The notes under the pieces: generated by a model
Database searches by the model: none
What the model was told of the DNA's origin: nothing
What the model saw: the letters and a program-made list of their open reading frames with translations, nothing else
Made by a program: the position numbers and the translations under genes
Shown here: positions 21,611 through 36,600 of the stretch, piece by piece
How positions within the stretch are numbered: the first letter of the stretch is position 1
Layout of the letters: every line of letters starts with the position of its first letter
Assembly: GCA_000310025.1 (NCBI GenBank)
Contig: FN649728.1
Span: forward strand, 7,060,492 to 7,124,491
DNA: 64,000 nt
Direction: 5' to 3'
Source: Ectocarpus siliculosus
Taxonomy: Eukaryota; Sar; Phaeophyceae; Ectocarpales; Ectocarpaceae

Positions 21611-24600
21611 TTAATCCTTCAAGAATAACGCCACTCCTGCGAGGATCCAGACATCCCGAGGCTCCGTAGTCGGCATCGATATCTCGGCTAGCAGCCGTTC
21701 GCGGTCCAGAGAGAAGTACAAAGGCGTTTCGATGGCTTGGTCGGCCTAATGGAGAGAAAGAGGAAGCCACAGCCGACACATTATACTGTACATACCACAC
21801 TGGACGACACCATTTGATGTCGGCTCTGTGGCCGCTGTTAACGTGCCGTGCGATTGTCCACGTTTTACCAATTCCGTGAAATATGTGTAGGAGAACAGTG
21901 GTGAATGCTTGATAAACAATAATGCTCCCGACAGACTGGCGTGCTGCCCAGGTGGGGTGTGCAGGGGATGCAGGCCTGCTTCGGTTCTACATAGTAGAGT
22001 CCCCTGTAAGCCGGAGGCAAGAAGAACCATCACCAAAATGATTGCTGCCCGTGAAGAGTATCGGGACACGTGTTTCATTTTTTTCGAGGCCACATGGTAC
22101 ATTTCTCGAACACACTAGTGACAACCTGAGCATATCAAAACCCTCATCGAGCCAAGCTTCTCCGGAGTTTAGAAAACAGCTGCGAACACTTCCTCTGCTT
22201 CCCCTGCAAACCATATATGGCGTTCGCTGGACGACTTCGGTGGACACCTTACGGTGAGCAGCTGCGACCAAACACCGGCTACACACCTGATAAGGGCGTT
22301 GCTTGTCCTTGTGGATGTAAGCAAGTGTGACGTCTGGTACGCCTGCCACCTCTGGGTCGTTTGGAGACTGCTGGTGCAGGGTGCCTCCGCTGAAGGCTGC
22401 TCCTTGCAGTCTGCGCAGCACGTAAGCACACGGGTACGGAGTGAAACCGGTAAACCTACCATTGATAGCGTTGTACATGATTCCTGTTCTGCGCAAGAAA
22501 GTTACTGTTATTTGACCACCGCCGCACGTTGTGGCTCGCCGTGTGCAACTTTGGCGAAGGCGGCCACTTAGGGGGTGAAAGGGGGATTGATATGTGCGAC
22601 GTACATCGGCGTCATGGAACGCTTTTCCGCATTTCATTGCCGCTGGAGATGTTGCGAACGGCCAGCTGCCGGTCGGGGGAAAGGGTTACGAGACAATAAA
22701 ATGCCGGGTCTACACGAACCGCTAGGCTAAACTATTAGGTACTTGCAAGCGTTTCGGTCATGTTCCAAAACAGTTTGTTGGCGACTGAGAGGGCGGAGCC
22801 ACATGGGTTATCTAAGACCACATCTTCCCAACGTCTTGCCTCAGTCCCTCTATTGTGACCGGGAGTGGCGCCGACTTGAGGCGACCCTTATCCCAGCTAG
22901 ACACGAGCTTCAGGGCGTCCATGCTGCACCCCGATAACCTGGCAGTCTAAAGAAAACATGTTTTTGTACGTGCGCAGGTGAATGAGTGATGGAGAAGAGG
23001 GGCAGTGCACAAAGGGTGCGACAGAAAAATGACCAGCGAGTGCAAACCGCCTGTACAGGTTCTTGAGGTCAGCAGCCGATCGCCGAAACCCGCATTCAAC
23101 GGCAAACACTATACTTGAAGATCCACGGACAGCAGGTAGTAGCGAGCCCGAAGCAGAGACTCTCGAGAGCAAACACAGTATTGTATGGTTTGGTGGTGAG
23201 CAGAGACTGAGGCACGCCGAAAACGTGTTTTTGGCACGGGTTGTACTTGGTTCTTGGTCTCTTGGTTTTACAGGACACAAGGTCACACACAATGGGCGTT
23301 GTGTACGGTCAGAGGGGGTGCAACAGGCGTTTGGTTCTGTAGTGGGTACGCACGCGAACTCACCGCGAATGGATTCACGACATTCGATGCCGAAATGCCG
23401 AAAACCTCTTGCTTTAGTATCCTCCGAAGCCCCAACCAACACAAGTACCCTCCTGTTCATTTCAATAATCTGGAGTCGAAGAATACCAACTACAGTAAGA
23501 GGACGGCCTAGGACGCAGTAACTCACCTGCTGACGGACGGCGTTGAGGAAAGTATTCGGGTTGAACAGGTTGCTGAGGTCGACCGGCTTGTCCAACAAGT
23601 CCCCTCGCGCAACGCCTGCCTCCCATCGCGAAAGTGACGCTTTTTTTCTCGCCATGGCCGTCAGCCACGCCTGAGGAGTCTCCGGCCCTTCCCACAAACA
23701 TGACCTGCTTGCATCAATTCATACAGTTTTTTTTTTCCGTTTTGATTGCGGCGCACCAGGTGATTCGTTGAATTGAACAGAAAATACGCGCATGTGCTGT
23801 AGAGGACAGAATCACAGTACAAGACACAATATCCAAACGTGGACCCCTCATCTTAAGTCCTTATGACTGTTGTTCGGGCACGAACAACTTCAACTATATT
23901 CAACTATATCCAAACGTGGACCTAACCGGGGGGGCGTGCATGGAGCTCTCCTGCAGCAACACGGCACCGGCAATACTGTTCTTCACGCGGGCGTCAACGA
24001 TCATCGCTTGCGTCAACGCTTGTCACAGAACGGGTTTCACCACCTACACCTACCAGGCAGGTGGCACTCTTCCAGCGATGAGAGCCCCGCCGGTGGCCTG
24101 GATGGCAGGGGTTAGGAGGGCCGTGCCGTACACCACCTTGAGAACATAGGGAGGAAGGTAGCGGGGGCAGAGACAGAGCGTCAGGTTCTAGTAAACACTC
24201 CTGGGCGAAAAATGCTCCCGCATGCCTGGCAATTTCCAATGCTAACGGTTCCGACATATAACGCCAGAGCCCTACCCTGGAGACGAAAGATGTTGTCTCG
24301 CTTTGGTCGCCGGTATTGCCCCACATCCGCACCAAGCGACAATGGTTTGCGAGGACGTCCAGCAAACTAACCTCGAAGATTGAACACAGTCGGTGGTACC
24401 GGCAGCATCGGGCGGCTGAGCATTGGGTGGTATTTAGCGACTGTCGGGGTAATCCCTTGCAAGCGGCGCCACCGCGTTGCACCAACGCCACCTGCCCATA
24501 GGGGCACAATCCGTCACCTCGATAAAGTGATTCGTAGTTTTTTTAACAGGGTTTACGCGCTCGCGCCACAATCGCATCTGACCTTTTTGACTGAGCCGAG

Positions 24601-27600
24601 CGAGGCAGCCACGATTTCGCACAAGCAAACGGCAGCCTCAGCCTCCATCGCGACAAACGCGTCCACAGGTGGAAGCTGCCGCCCTTCTGCCCCAGAGGTC
24701 GCTTTTTCTGCCGAGATACGGCGGGACCCCCTTCTTCCCGCGCCCCCAGCCGCCGCAGCAGAAGAGTTAGATATTGATGAGGCCATCTTGTCCCACGCTT
24801 CGAGGAGAGGGCCCAGCCTGTTCCTCCAGCTACGATCATCCGGGCAGGAGGCGCGAAGAAAAAAAAGTGTGGGAGTTTAAGGTGCCCGGGCTCAGTATAC
24901 CGAGCTGACGGATAGCTTTCAATACCCTGTGGCAATTCTTTTCGACAACATGTACATTGTTTGTTGGGGTTCAAGCCCATCCGCCGAACTCGTCATATGG
25001 GTATACGTCCTTAAACATGCGACCATCTGCGGCATCCCGGATTGACAGTGCTAAAATTTTCTTCCCCGGAACAATGGTCGGACTAGTTTTTCCACCAGGT
25101 AGCATAGCAACCTTCTATTCTGTACACCAGACCGCAATCACAAGATTCCCCACGAAAGGAGTGAGCGCAACGCGTTCGCTGACGTCTGCTGAAACAATCC
25201 GCACGCACGTAAGAAGACACGGCGCCCACACGCTAGAAACGAAACAAGACTACTCACATTTCTCGATCGAAACTCCCCCCTCCAATAGAAGCGGCCCCCA
25301 GGCGCCGTAACCCTGCTATCACCACCGCCGACGCGGCACGCTGCACCGACCGTTCAATGTTGTCCGGCAGGCCAAAACCTGACGGCTGCGTTAAGCACGT
25401 TCGGCAGGTGCGACCGCGGGGGTATTCTTGTCACACGAAAAACGAACACGGCCGTGGCGTCATTGCCGAGACATGGAGCATGTCGACAGAGACTCGTGAG
25501 GGCGGAGAGCGCCCGACGTCCACAAGCCACGCAAAGGTACAAGTACGGTCTGGTCATAGGTACACCATTGTAGAACTGGTTCCGGTTCTAGGGGGCGCTG
25601 TCGGTCTGCGGCGAGAAGGTTCTTTAGCGAGCTTTGTGAGGAGACGGTGATTCATTTATTACCGACGAGAACCGAAACCCATGCACGTGCGACGAGGTCC
25701 CAGAGGCAGCGGTCTCGAGCTTCATGGTCGACATATTTATCCTTCTATTCCATCCTCTTACACGCGAGTCACGAACCGGTCAATAGATTCCCGGCCATGG
25801 ACGTTTGAACGAATCTTCTCTCTGGTCTGACCAAGGTTTTGCTTGGGTGGTTCTCTCACGTGATCAGTGTCGGGGAGCTTCTGGACGGCGTGGACGTAGT
25901 CGGGAAGCCTGTCGGTGCCAGGAACATCTAAGCCTCTGGCCAACTGCCCACCATTGTCGGCTCCTCCGACCTGGACAAGGGGCGTGGGGAGAGGGAGGGC
26001 CGTTGTCGTGTGGTACACGGTGTTGCCATGGTAGACGAAGCTGCCCGGCAACAGCTTCAAGTAATTGCGAACATTCAACCGTTTCAGTGCTAAGCCAACA
26101 CGCTAGAGATTCTTACCATTGTCAGAAATTCTGAGTTCAGGAAGACAGGAAGTACCCCCAACGGCTGCTACAAAACTGTTTTTCGTTTCAACATAGGTCG
26201 GAATGGGGCACTTACCACGTCAGAGTTGAAGTAGTGGCGCAGATACGTGGCCAAAACCCTCATATCGTGCGGGTTGTCCACCCTTCCCCCGTAGATGGCG
26301 TCCACCATCAGCCCGCGCACGGTTCGCCAGTCGACCTTGCCGTTTTTCGTCTTGTCGGCCTCGGCTGTCATCACCATTGCCCCGGCCCTTCGCATGCGTT
26401 ACAAGAGTAGAATCGTGAGACATGTGTTCGTGATGGTTTTCGTCCTTCACTTCAACTTTCTGGAGAAGAGTTGCGTGCTGGTGTTGGTGGCTGACCCGTT
26501 TTGCCCACCGCCCCCGTTTGCCTGCACTCCAACTACCCTTAATCACGAAACCGGCCAACGACACAGCGCTCATTTGGTTCTGAAGCGAGCCTGATCCACG
26601 TTTGACAATCGTAGAGCAGAGGTCATCGATCGACCCTAGTAGCCCATCAAACGCATGCATTCGAAGAGACAAGCAGTCTTTGGAAGGCTTTCGAATAGGG
26701 CCCACTTTACGGGAACGTTCGTGCAGGTCGAGCGGCTTCGAAGTGCTTGGAAGTGACGGGCATGACGGCGTACTCGGGAGGTTGGCGCAACCAGCCTCAC
26801 CTCAGATCCCCAATAGAGAAGTCATATTCTTTGGTCCACCCTTGCGGCATGAAGATCCGTCGCTCCTGAACGATCCCATGGAACCATGCAAGGGCTAGTA
26901 GCAGCTGCGCTTTGACCACGCTCCCCTCGACCTTGCGGACAACAACCGTGTAACATGCCTCCCAAATTAGCGAGGGTAGTTCTGGCCGAACGGCCATGCT
27001 TGGGTTAAAGCCAATCATGAAGGGGATGTTATGATACGTATCGAACGTCAAGGTGCCAGATAGGGTCCCATGGGTCGTTTCCAAGGGCATCCTTGGGGTG
27101 AACTTGCAGATCTAACAGGGAGTGGTGGACGATGCCCCAACAGCGAGAACCACACATTTTTGTGGGAATTCCAACATTGGTGCGTCAAATGTCGAGCGGC
27201 AATACTGCCGAAAATGGGCTATTTTGATGATGATTGCACGTAGGTGGGATGTCAACCTATTATGTAGGGCAAACCGATTTTTGGTGAACGACCCCAATTG
27301 GATTTTTGTATCCCGTAATCTATCAATTCGTCTTTCTCGATATCTCACCATGGTCGAAGGCCATGTGCTGTAAGTCCTCTGCATGTTTTTCTTCAGACCA
27401 GGCGGAGACTCGAAGGTGATCTGATTCGAAACAGCAAATGCGGACATAGACAGCGGTGGTGTAACGGTGGCGGAGGACCAGGGCAATGAAGCTATGGCAC
27501 AGCTTTCGTTGCTTCATTCGTTTCTTCTATAGTCCTAGCCGTTCCTAGCAGTCTCGGTTCCCTAGTCCACAGGCACAGCACAGTGGGCAGGAGGATTGAG

Positions 27601-30600
27601 CTCCTGCAGGGTAGTATCGGCCATCGGCTAGCTCGACTTGCGCTAAGCTTGTCGATTGATATTGTGCTCATCCGCTGCCCGGTACCAGCCAGCCGAAAAC
27701 CATTTTTTTTTTTTTTCTTCACTTCAAATCAGCGCTCACAGCACTAGTGCCGTTTACTCCAACCCGTGGTCACACAGAAGAGCCCCTCTCTGCCCTCCCC
27801 TCCTGCGGTACTTTGCCTTCAATTTTTAATGCGAGAAGAGTTCAGCACTCTTTTCCCGCTGTGTACACACGAACTAGCGCTATCCACTAGGCCAGGAGCG
27901 GAAGCGAGAGAAAAACTCACTTTGCAAGAAAAGCTCGCTTACGCCGGGATTAGAACCCCTGACCTGACCTCTAGAAGGTTTCGAGGATACCAACTAGACG
28001 ACCAGGGCGAACCGAATGCAATGGCATGAGACGCACAGTTGACAGCGCAAAAACTCGACGAAAATGCGTACACCATGGGCAGCAGGCTAGCAGGCAGTAC
28101 CTTGAGGCTTTGCTGTAGCAGAAGCGGCGGAAACTGTTCGTGCGGTTCCGTCGTAAGCCAAAGGCGGAAGTCAGCATGGGGTTCAAGCGCGCTCAGCTCT
28201 TTCTCGAGGCATGGTAGCCAAGCCACCACGAGGTGTAGATTCTTCAGGCACAGCCAGTCTCCAGCCTGATACGTATGCACCCACGCCGTTTCGGAAGGAC
28301 GGAATTAAAAAGGTGGTGATTGAGGCCGAGAGCTTGGTTGTATTTCTTCTAGGATGGATTCACAAGGGAGAGAACGGGACAAATAAAGGGCGCGAAGAAG
28401 GTTTGATGGTCCCGGAACAGCCAGGTTTCAACGCGATATCCTTTGACTCGAGTAGATATCAACACCGAACGTGCTTCGGTGTCAAACACAAGGGCAACAC
28501 ACGCGCCAAAGGCTGAAATAGTATATTTTGCAGGAGGCAAAGGTCGGCGAAGGCTGTGAAGGAAAATGCACGAGGAAGAACTAGCTTTACTGGTGCTGCC
28601 TGGCGCAATAGGGAAATCAAAGTGTGGAGCGGCAGGTTAAGCCTCGTGTTTACTGGCTACCATGCCTCCAACGTAGTCGGGGCTCGCAAAAGTGGCGGCA
28701 GCAGCGGCTGCAGCAGCAGCAGCAGCAGCAACAGCAACAGCGGTGTGTCCCTCATCAACTAGCATCGATGCGAATCAAGACGACGGGAACTTTCTCACTT
28801 GAGCGGCTGATCGTAGTAACGTGACGGCGATCTCCTGTTGCCCTCCTCCCATGGCCACCTCTTGATACCTGCAGGGCGACAAATTGTTGCAGGTTGTATA
28901 ATGCGCAGTACAGCACGGGACCGCCGATAAGAAACGTCAAAATCGGGTCGAGAGTCAGTTTCTTATTTCATCGCCAGTCGAGCACAGTTTATTATATGGA
29001 GTTTGGTGTAGGATCCACCGCTGAGAGATTTTTCTGAAGACCTTTTTTTCGTAAGACCTTGAGCCTATGTTTCTTAACGAGATTTTCTTAACTGCGGGCC
29101 CGTACAGTAACCCGTTAATACCCATGGACACAGCATCGTGATTGGCCCAGAACCATCTCGCCGAAACAAGTAAGCTGTTCTAGAGGCCTGGGTTTTCGGC
29201 TGTAGGGACCACATTCCGCGAGAAAGACACGAGCAGATCACATTCGGCTTCGAGCTTGGCCTCGACAAGGATTGGCTTGCCCCACGTGCAGAAGAGACCG
29301 GGTTGTGAGGAATGTGGGCTACCTGGCCGGCGCCAAGGCTCGAAGCTCCTACAGTACTACTGTCTTGAACACGATTCACAATTTTTTATCCCACAGTGCG
29401 CGAAAGGTCGCATGGGTCAAACCTTCCTCGACCGACGGTCCTCTCCGCGAGCTCCTCCATTTCCCTCCCCGGGTCTGCGCCAGAAGTGGTGATCAGGAGG
29501 ATCGGGATGGTTGCTGCGTCAATGCAACACACACGGCGTGCGGGGTTCAAAGCGGGGCGTGGGGGAGGAAGGGGGGGCACATCGTTAGACGGGCAACATG
29601 GGCCGGTCACAAGCGAGTAAGCATTGTGTGATGTATGTACACGTGTTCGACAAGATACAAACAGCCGGAGAAACCTTTTTGTCGTCACCAGTAGCATGAA
29701 GCGAACCGTTCGAAGCTAGTTCTCCCGGGAAACCAAACTACCGGGGTGAAACCCTCCACATACCTATGTAAAGGATGCGTTTAGACAGTGGTCACATACC
29801 CCACGGAGATTCCCACTGCTACATAAGCCCGAATCACAGAAGGTAATAGACGAGGTCCTCACCCTCTACCCCTAAAGTAACTTCTGTATACCTGTTCATT
29901 ACTGACCGAAAAGAAAGAGGCACCAAAAGTTCGACTTCAAAGTTGAACAGCCTGTCGAAACTACTGTCCCCTCGCAACCCACCAGATGCCTCCTGCTGGT
30001 AAAGCTGTTCTAGCGACAGCGCCGGCGGCGACAATGACGTCACTCGGAGCACGTCGCAGGCGAACTGGTGCAGGGCCGACTGCAACCTATCCGGCCGAAG
30101 GGCCTGCACCAGGAGAACCCGTTGGAACAGGGACACCGACCGAATGTTGGGGAATTCGCGCTCGCACTCCGGCGATGTCGCCCACCGACGCCACCTTATT
30201 GTCGACGGAAACGGAGGCCCCAAGAAGAGAGCGGACGTGAGATACTGGTTGTTTTGATATAGCTCTTTGCGATGCGCTCGCGGCCAGTGCGACGTGCCGT
30301 AAACTTCGTGACTGTGGCGGAGCACCCACCACGCCGTGGCTGGGTCGGTAGGTTGGACTTTGTCGAGGAGGGATAGGTTAGGGATACCGTTGACGGGATT
30401 AGCGTTAAGGGCTCAAAGTTGGGTTCAGTTCGGATTTCACGAAACGCGTAGACTCCCGATGAAAAAAACAGAACAACCGGACCCCTTCCTTTGCGGTAGC
30501 CCAACTTATAGCAGAGCGAGTCTATCAAGCGTCCTACATGTAGGTGCATTCGCAGGGAAACTTGAAACCCTCAAACTATAGACTGACCGCTCGGCGTCCG

Positions 30601-33600
30601 CCAAATCAGCCGCCTGTACCAGATGCGGGAGGTACTCCGCTAGCAACCCAAACGCCTCCTCTCGATCTGGCGACGCCCAGGGGGGAAACCCTCTAGGGCG
30701 GCCTGCCTCGGAGACACCCGCCACCGACCCCAGCTGCCCTGTGAAGACCTCCCACTCGTTCTGTAGTCCGAGAATAAGCGCATTGTGGTAGTTGGGGTAT
30801 GTTGTACATTGTCTTCTGAGGGCGAGAGTTGGCAGATATATGTAGGTGGTCGTACTCGTCTTGAAGGTCCAGCCTTTCCACACGCACAACACGCTCCGTT
30901 TTCGGTGCTCGCAACGCTACGTTATAAGGGTTTCCCCGGGAGATATCACGATAGTTGTCAACGATGAAGATGGCAAGGAATGTTCGCGTTGCGATTCAGT
31001 TCGAATGTAATCATCAAACAGGGGAAAGCTCCACCGGTCCAGACCTTGGGCATTCTCTATGGGAGCTGCTCACCGGCTGAAACAGGTGCGGATTCATGCC
31101 GTGAACCAGGTGCAGCGCGAACGTTGGTCGATCTTCCTTCAGGAGAGCTCTCCCAACGAAGTACAAAACCCTAATCTGCAAGAATGGACGATGGAAAGAG
31201 CAAAATTGTGTTGTTGTTGTTGTTGTTGTTGTTGTGGGTGCTGGTGTTGTTGTTTATATCACATTAATCATTGGTCCGGTCTCTGCCTAGTACTTTTTAT
31301 TGCCCGTCCAACTGACGCAGGACCCTTCAACAGTGTGTAGCCCAAATCTGGAGCAAAGTCGTGTAGGACAGTGCCTGGATCCGTAAGAGTAGGTCGAAAA
31401 TGACGCAAACGGTAGACACGAACTTGAACGCGCCATGCCGGCGCGAGGACACTATGAAGTGCATGATGAAGTGCACCGATTGCCTGCTCTTGCGTGGTGG
31501 GCCAATCAACACACGCCTATCGAACCTGCAGAGCCGGTGTTAGCCTGGCCAGCCTGTCCCCGACCTCCGACGCCGATGCTGCTTCCGATGAGGAACTCCC
31601 TCGCCTTGAACGAGGAGCAGGAAGACCCGGTTGGTGCTTTTCCTCCGACAGACACGCTTGGAAGAGTCTCACAAAGCTGGCGAGGGATGACTTGTACATC
31701 GGGCTCATCGCCTGCCAGAGGGGACGGTTTGGTGCCGAAGTTGTCCTCCTCAAGATTCCATCAGAACATGACTTTATCGCAGCTTGTGAAGATCAACGGA
31801 ACTGTGTGGTACACTACGCAAAACCTGAGGCCCCCGTTTGATAATCTGTCACTCGCAAAGCTGTGTGAAGCTCCACATACGGACCTTGACGAAAACGTAG
31901 CCGCGTTTACCCCGCGATCGGGTAGAAGGAGCCAACGAATGATGCCAAGCCGACACAGAGAGACAACGTTCGGGGGAGAAACCTTACCAGTGTTTATTTA
32001 TCCCATGGACCTACAGGAAAGACAAGACATTATCCGCATGATGCACCTGCATGGCTTCCACCAAGAAAAAGAGGGTAGATCCTGCCCTGGCGAAGTCCCG
32101 GTACACGTCTCGCTGTCTATCGAGCTCCTGAGATGCCTCCGCCGACTTTTCGAGCGAAACCTAGCGTGGACGTTGGGAAAGCGATGCCCAAAGCGAGTTG
32201 GTTTCCATGAAGCAAAGGTAACAAGTGAAATCGGTGTGCCAATGACACAACGAACAGGTGTCCAGCAACAGGCGTTCGTAAAGATTTTCGGATTCGAAGA
32301 AAAACGGTCAACGAAGCGCTGCATTGCGTCTAGGTTCTGCTGTCGGATGTTTGGGACAGCTGCTTGGTCAATATAGCACGAGCACTTGTACTGGTGCTGA
32401 ACTATCTTCGTATGATCGCAACATTCCATCTCTAGTCGACAGTCCAGATATCCTCCGTGCGGGAAAAAGTCGGTGCCTTCATCAGCGAGAAAGGAAGACC
32501 TGGTAGAGCGTGATATGTGTTACCACACGTCCGGACGAGGTAGCAATGCACGCGAACTAGTTTTGTGGACTGGAAACCACGAAACTACAGGCTTGACGCA
32601 TTGTTTCGGCGTGAAATCTGCGAAGACAGCAGAATGTCCCGCGATCATCCGCATGGAGTCCATTGGCTGACCTGAATCTCTGCGGCAGTCGTTTTAGTTT
32701 CGCTCAGCCTCTCGATCAAGCTCGTGTCTTCGAGAAGGTCTCCCTCGGCTGTGGCCAAGGCTTCCAGCAAACCCTTCTCAAGATCCGCGAGGCGTACCTA
32801 CGTTTCCGAAAAGCGTGTGTGGTGGATGAACGGAGCGAGCCTATGCGGTTGCTATCGCGAGGAGCCCCGTGGTGCGGGTGAGAATACCCACCATATACCA
32901 CGACTCAACCGGCAACACACCCATACGCCGAACCACATTCTGCCCAGGTCCAACCGAACACTTTTTTGTCGACCACTGCATCATGTGTCGTGGACCGCAA
33001 ATAACCGCCTGAATTTCTCCGATGAGCACAAGAAACCTGCATGCGCCGAAACAACACTACGTTGATGTTATGGTGGTATATTGTTTCCCACCACGCACCT
33101 TGAAACCCTCCTCTTGCCGCAGCATCTCAGATTTGGCTTTCTCAAGCTCTGGTTGCTCGTGTTGGATCGTTACGCCGAGCAGTTGGCCTTCCAGACCGGA
33201 CCTGAAGGGGTCGGTTCGCAGAACGGATCATAGTTCACAAACACACAGGAGCTTACAGTATATCTCGGGTGCCCATCGCGCCGTCCCCGCGTCACCAGAA
33301 ACAGTAATGCGAACTGTCTCTTGGAGCTTGGTCAGCACAACGGCAAGGTTCCCCAGCCAGCGGCCAAGGGTCGGGTGCAACAAGGGTGTGGTTGCAACAA
33401 GTACGAGAGGCTGTATCAAGACTTCGACCGACTTTCGCCCTACATATCTACGACGCTGTGTTCTGTGACAAACCGATCGGCTGTCTGTTACCCAAGCTGC
33501 CCTGGGGATGGTGGTAGCAACCCGTTGAAATCATGTGCGGATGATGTTTCGGACAAACCTTGTGACCGTGAAGTTGACCTCGCACACCAGCGCGCTTGCG

Positions 33601-36600
33601 TCCGGTGGAAGCTCTGGTTTAGGGTTTCTCGTCACCATGAAGAGTCGGAAGTTCTCGTTGTAGTCCATGAGCTGGAGATGGTTGACGTCCCCAGCGGGTA
33701 GGGCAAGGGGGGGGCTGTCATGCGTCGGGAATCGCAAACTGAAGATGGCTTTAGACATCGAACGAAAAGACGTAGGGATCCAATATGTTTGTGCTGCCAT
33801 GGAAAATGAAAATTTCGGTCGGCGTTTTCAACCTGCCCGCTAAACACAAACTACAGCACCGTCCACTACCTTCGCTAGTCTTACCCACTGCGGGTAGTCT
33901 TCGCGATGAGTCCTCCTTTGCGAATGATTTTCGTCGTCGTTCACAGGATTGTTGGAACGTTTGGCATGTGTCGCTCACGACACATCGTTTCGTGTCATTC
34001 GTCGCATTCATGTCTATGACGGGGACCGTCCTGATCAGCCCAGCCAAACGTATGATACTCCTCAACGTTGAGAAGCCTCAGCCTAACCGCCCATTCCGTC
34101 GCTGGTCACCGGCTTCCTCACCTTATCCCCGACCTGCACGACATAGCGAGGCCCTTGGTGCACGAGATCCTGCCGTATCAACGGGTAAAGCATGGGCTCC
34201 ACCCCGTCACACTCCAGCACAAGCAACGTCTTTCCGAACCTCACCGACAGCTCCACCCTCGAGGTAAAACGTGCGTCGGCCGCGGAGACTACTTCCAGAG
34301 GCCGGCTCGCGTCCTGCGCAAGTAGCAACGGGAAGCGTATTCAGCAACAACGATCGATTCCGTTTGTTGTGCTTGATGCCTTGTGTTGTGTACAGCTCTC
34401 CTTCTACCATTGACCAGCACAGTACAAAACCTCCCACGGTCACATTGGAGTTGCGGCAATTTGTGTAGTTCGTACCATAGCCTTGACCACAGAACAAGGC
34501 TGTGCCTTATATCTTGCCATTCCCTAGTATCTGGAATGAGTACTACGGTGGCCATGCATTACACTTCTGCCATATCGACACACCTTTGCCAGGAAAGACT
34601 GCAACCAGGCGGTACACGCGTTGGCAGGGTCGATGATGAAGGGCACCCGCCCAGGGCTGTTTGCCAGTACCAGAGCGTTCTCCTGTGCAGCATTTGGAGG
34701 GGGTCAAAGAGAAACCCAATTAGGTTGAGGACGTTTGGCGGTCGTGAAGAAGTCGACAGCTCCCTTCCTGGGGTCTTGGGTGCGTCACTCAGAGTGTTGT
34801 CCGTGTGGTTTTGGGGGGGACGGCATTGGACGAGGGGAGCGACCATGCGTTTCACTTGGAAGGTTGTCCTTGAGTATTTCTTTGCGCTACTGCTTCCAGT
34901 TTGAATATGTTGTGACCACGTGTTTTCTTGGCGTCAACCTACACCTAGCGGTATACCTGTGCGTATCAGCGGGGCCACACAAGAACAAGGTCGAACGAAG
35001 TTCGTTCGGGTTACCGGTGCATTCTCATCATTTTTTTTCTGGCCTTCTCACCTGGCTCAGGTCATCTGCAGGGAGCCCCTCGCCTTTCCAAACCAACAGC
35101 TGTGATTCTGTGGACATCAGACCGCGGAAGGAGAACCCAGGCGGTAGACCTAGTGCCTCCGACCAAAGCTCCAACATGGCTTTCCGGGTGTTCTCCGGGT
35201 GTCTGCGATTATCACGGAAACAACAGGCGTAGACTACACGGCGTTAGCTCCCTCTGCGCCAGGGTTAAGATTACGAGCAACAACGTGGAAATGTGTGTCG
35301 CCGCTGTAGAACGTTTGCGCTTCCCACCGCCAGAAGACGAACTTCTGGAATATCGAAATAGATACTTGGATACGATGAAAGTCGGCAGGATGTCGAATAT
35401 GAACTGCCCGTAGTTGGAAGAACCTGCCCTCTTCGGTTATACCCGCAACTGCATAATCATACGTTCATGAAGTGCGCATAAATCACGGTAAACGTACAGT
35501 CAACGGCCCCAATGCATCTCTCAAAACAGTGTAGGTGTCTTCTCGAATCGAAACTGACCTTTCGAAGACTATGTATCCCCCACCTCCTATTGATATGAGG
35601 CAACCGGCTGTTCATTGTTTGCTCGGATGCAGATCTGCACCACAAGTCGTCGCTATCTTCTTGAATGCTTGGATCTGCAGCTATTCATGGCACGGTGTCG
35701 GTCTGCCGTGGCTTTAGGGTCAGAAGAACGCCTTCGAGGCAAAGCTCGCCTTAACCGAGCTACCCAGCTACCTGCGTCCACATCAAATACAATCCGCCAT
35801 CATGCGCTAGATTTCACACCACGACGGGGCACTTGTGTCTCTTGTCCATCCTACCTGACAAGGTACGTGGCGAAGCCAGCTGCCAGCAGCATCTTGAGGG
35901 GCAGCGTCGCTAGCGCGTCGGCGAGCGACATGGCTTGGTCCTGCCATCGCTGTTGCTCCCCTCCGAGCTGCGACACCAGCCGTTGCGCCTTAGTCAGGAT
36001 CCCCTGGGCCCGTTCCAACCCAGCACGAAGCGTCTCCGCCTCCCTCGTCCTGCCACCAGTGAACGCGCGGGGGCGTCCAAGAATAAGTTGCATAGAGATA
36101 TTCATTTGACCCTCGACCACCCACCTCTTTTCGACGGAGCCACTTTCATTGGCCTGCGCTAAGGGAAAGACGGCTAGCAACGCAATAACCCTACGCAGGC
36201 TTGGCAGAGCCCGTTTCCTGAGTCTGTCTGTTTTCATTCAGTGATGGAGTTCCGGTGCTGTGGCGTGTCTATCAACTTTGTTCCTAGTTGTATCCGGTTG
36301 TCAGCCCGTTCGAGTCTGTTTGCCGCGATCTTCAGGCGGCCTCTTCAACGTACTGCATGCATTGGTTGCGTACGAAAAGCGCAACTTTACGGGAGCTTGT
36401 CCTAGAACCAACGAGAATCATGATGCAACCATGCCTCTTTGGTATTTTCGTCCTTCGGCTAGAGGTTGCGATGCTTCAGCCAAACACCGAAAGGATCAGT
36501 AACGCCTCCGCACGCCGTACACCATCAAATTCACGCCTCAAGGCTAGGGGACCTCGTGCTGGGCAAGGGGGACACACCCCTTTCAGGCCAGGATCGCAAA

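Larger units (their letters stand above)
21611..29513 (-). other. DYNC2H1: Dynein-2: AAA6 and C-terminal domain
   Basis: Fourteen exons: 29423-29513, 28799-28868, 28101-28265, 27349-27420, 26801-26931, 26216-26387, 25860-26054, 25258-25385, 24583-24829, 24054-24136, 23527-23704, 22840-22946, 22287-22410, 21611-21745. Landmarks are [119 protein letters not shown] and the end [12 protein letters not shown]. Exon 22840-22946 ends with a GC donor (AG/GCAAGA). Using the downstream GT instead would insert six extra residues into a conserved stretch, so the GC site is preferred. An Ala/Gly/Arg-rich loop sits in 24583-24829. Confidence 0.94.

Noticed and set aside
31327-31512. Frame [13 protein letters not shown] as the next dynein exon
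   Set aside because: The real exon at 31074-31175 ([20 protein letters not shown]) matches the family and the splice phases.
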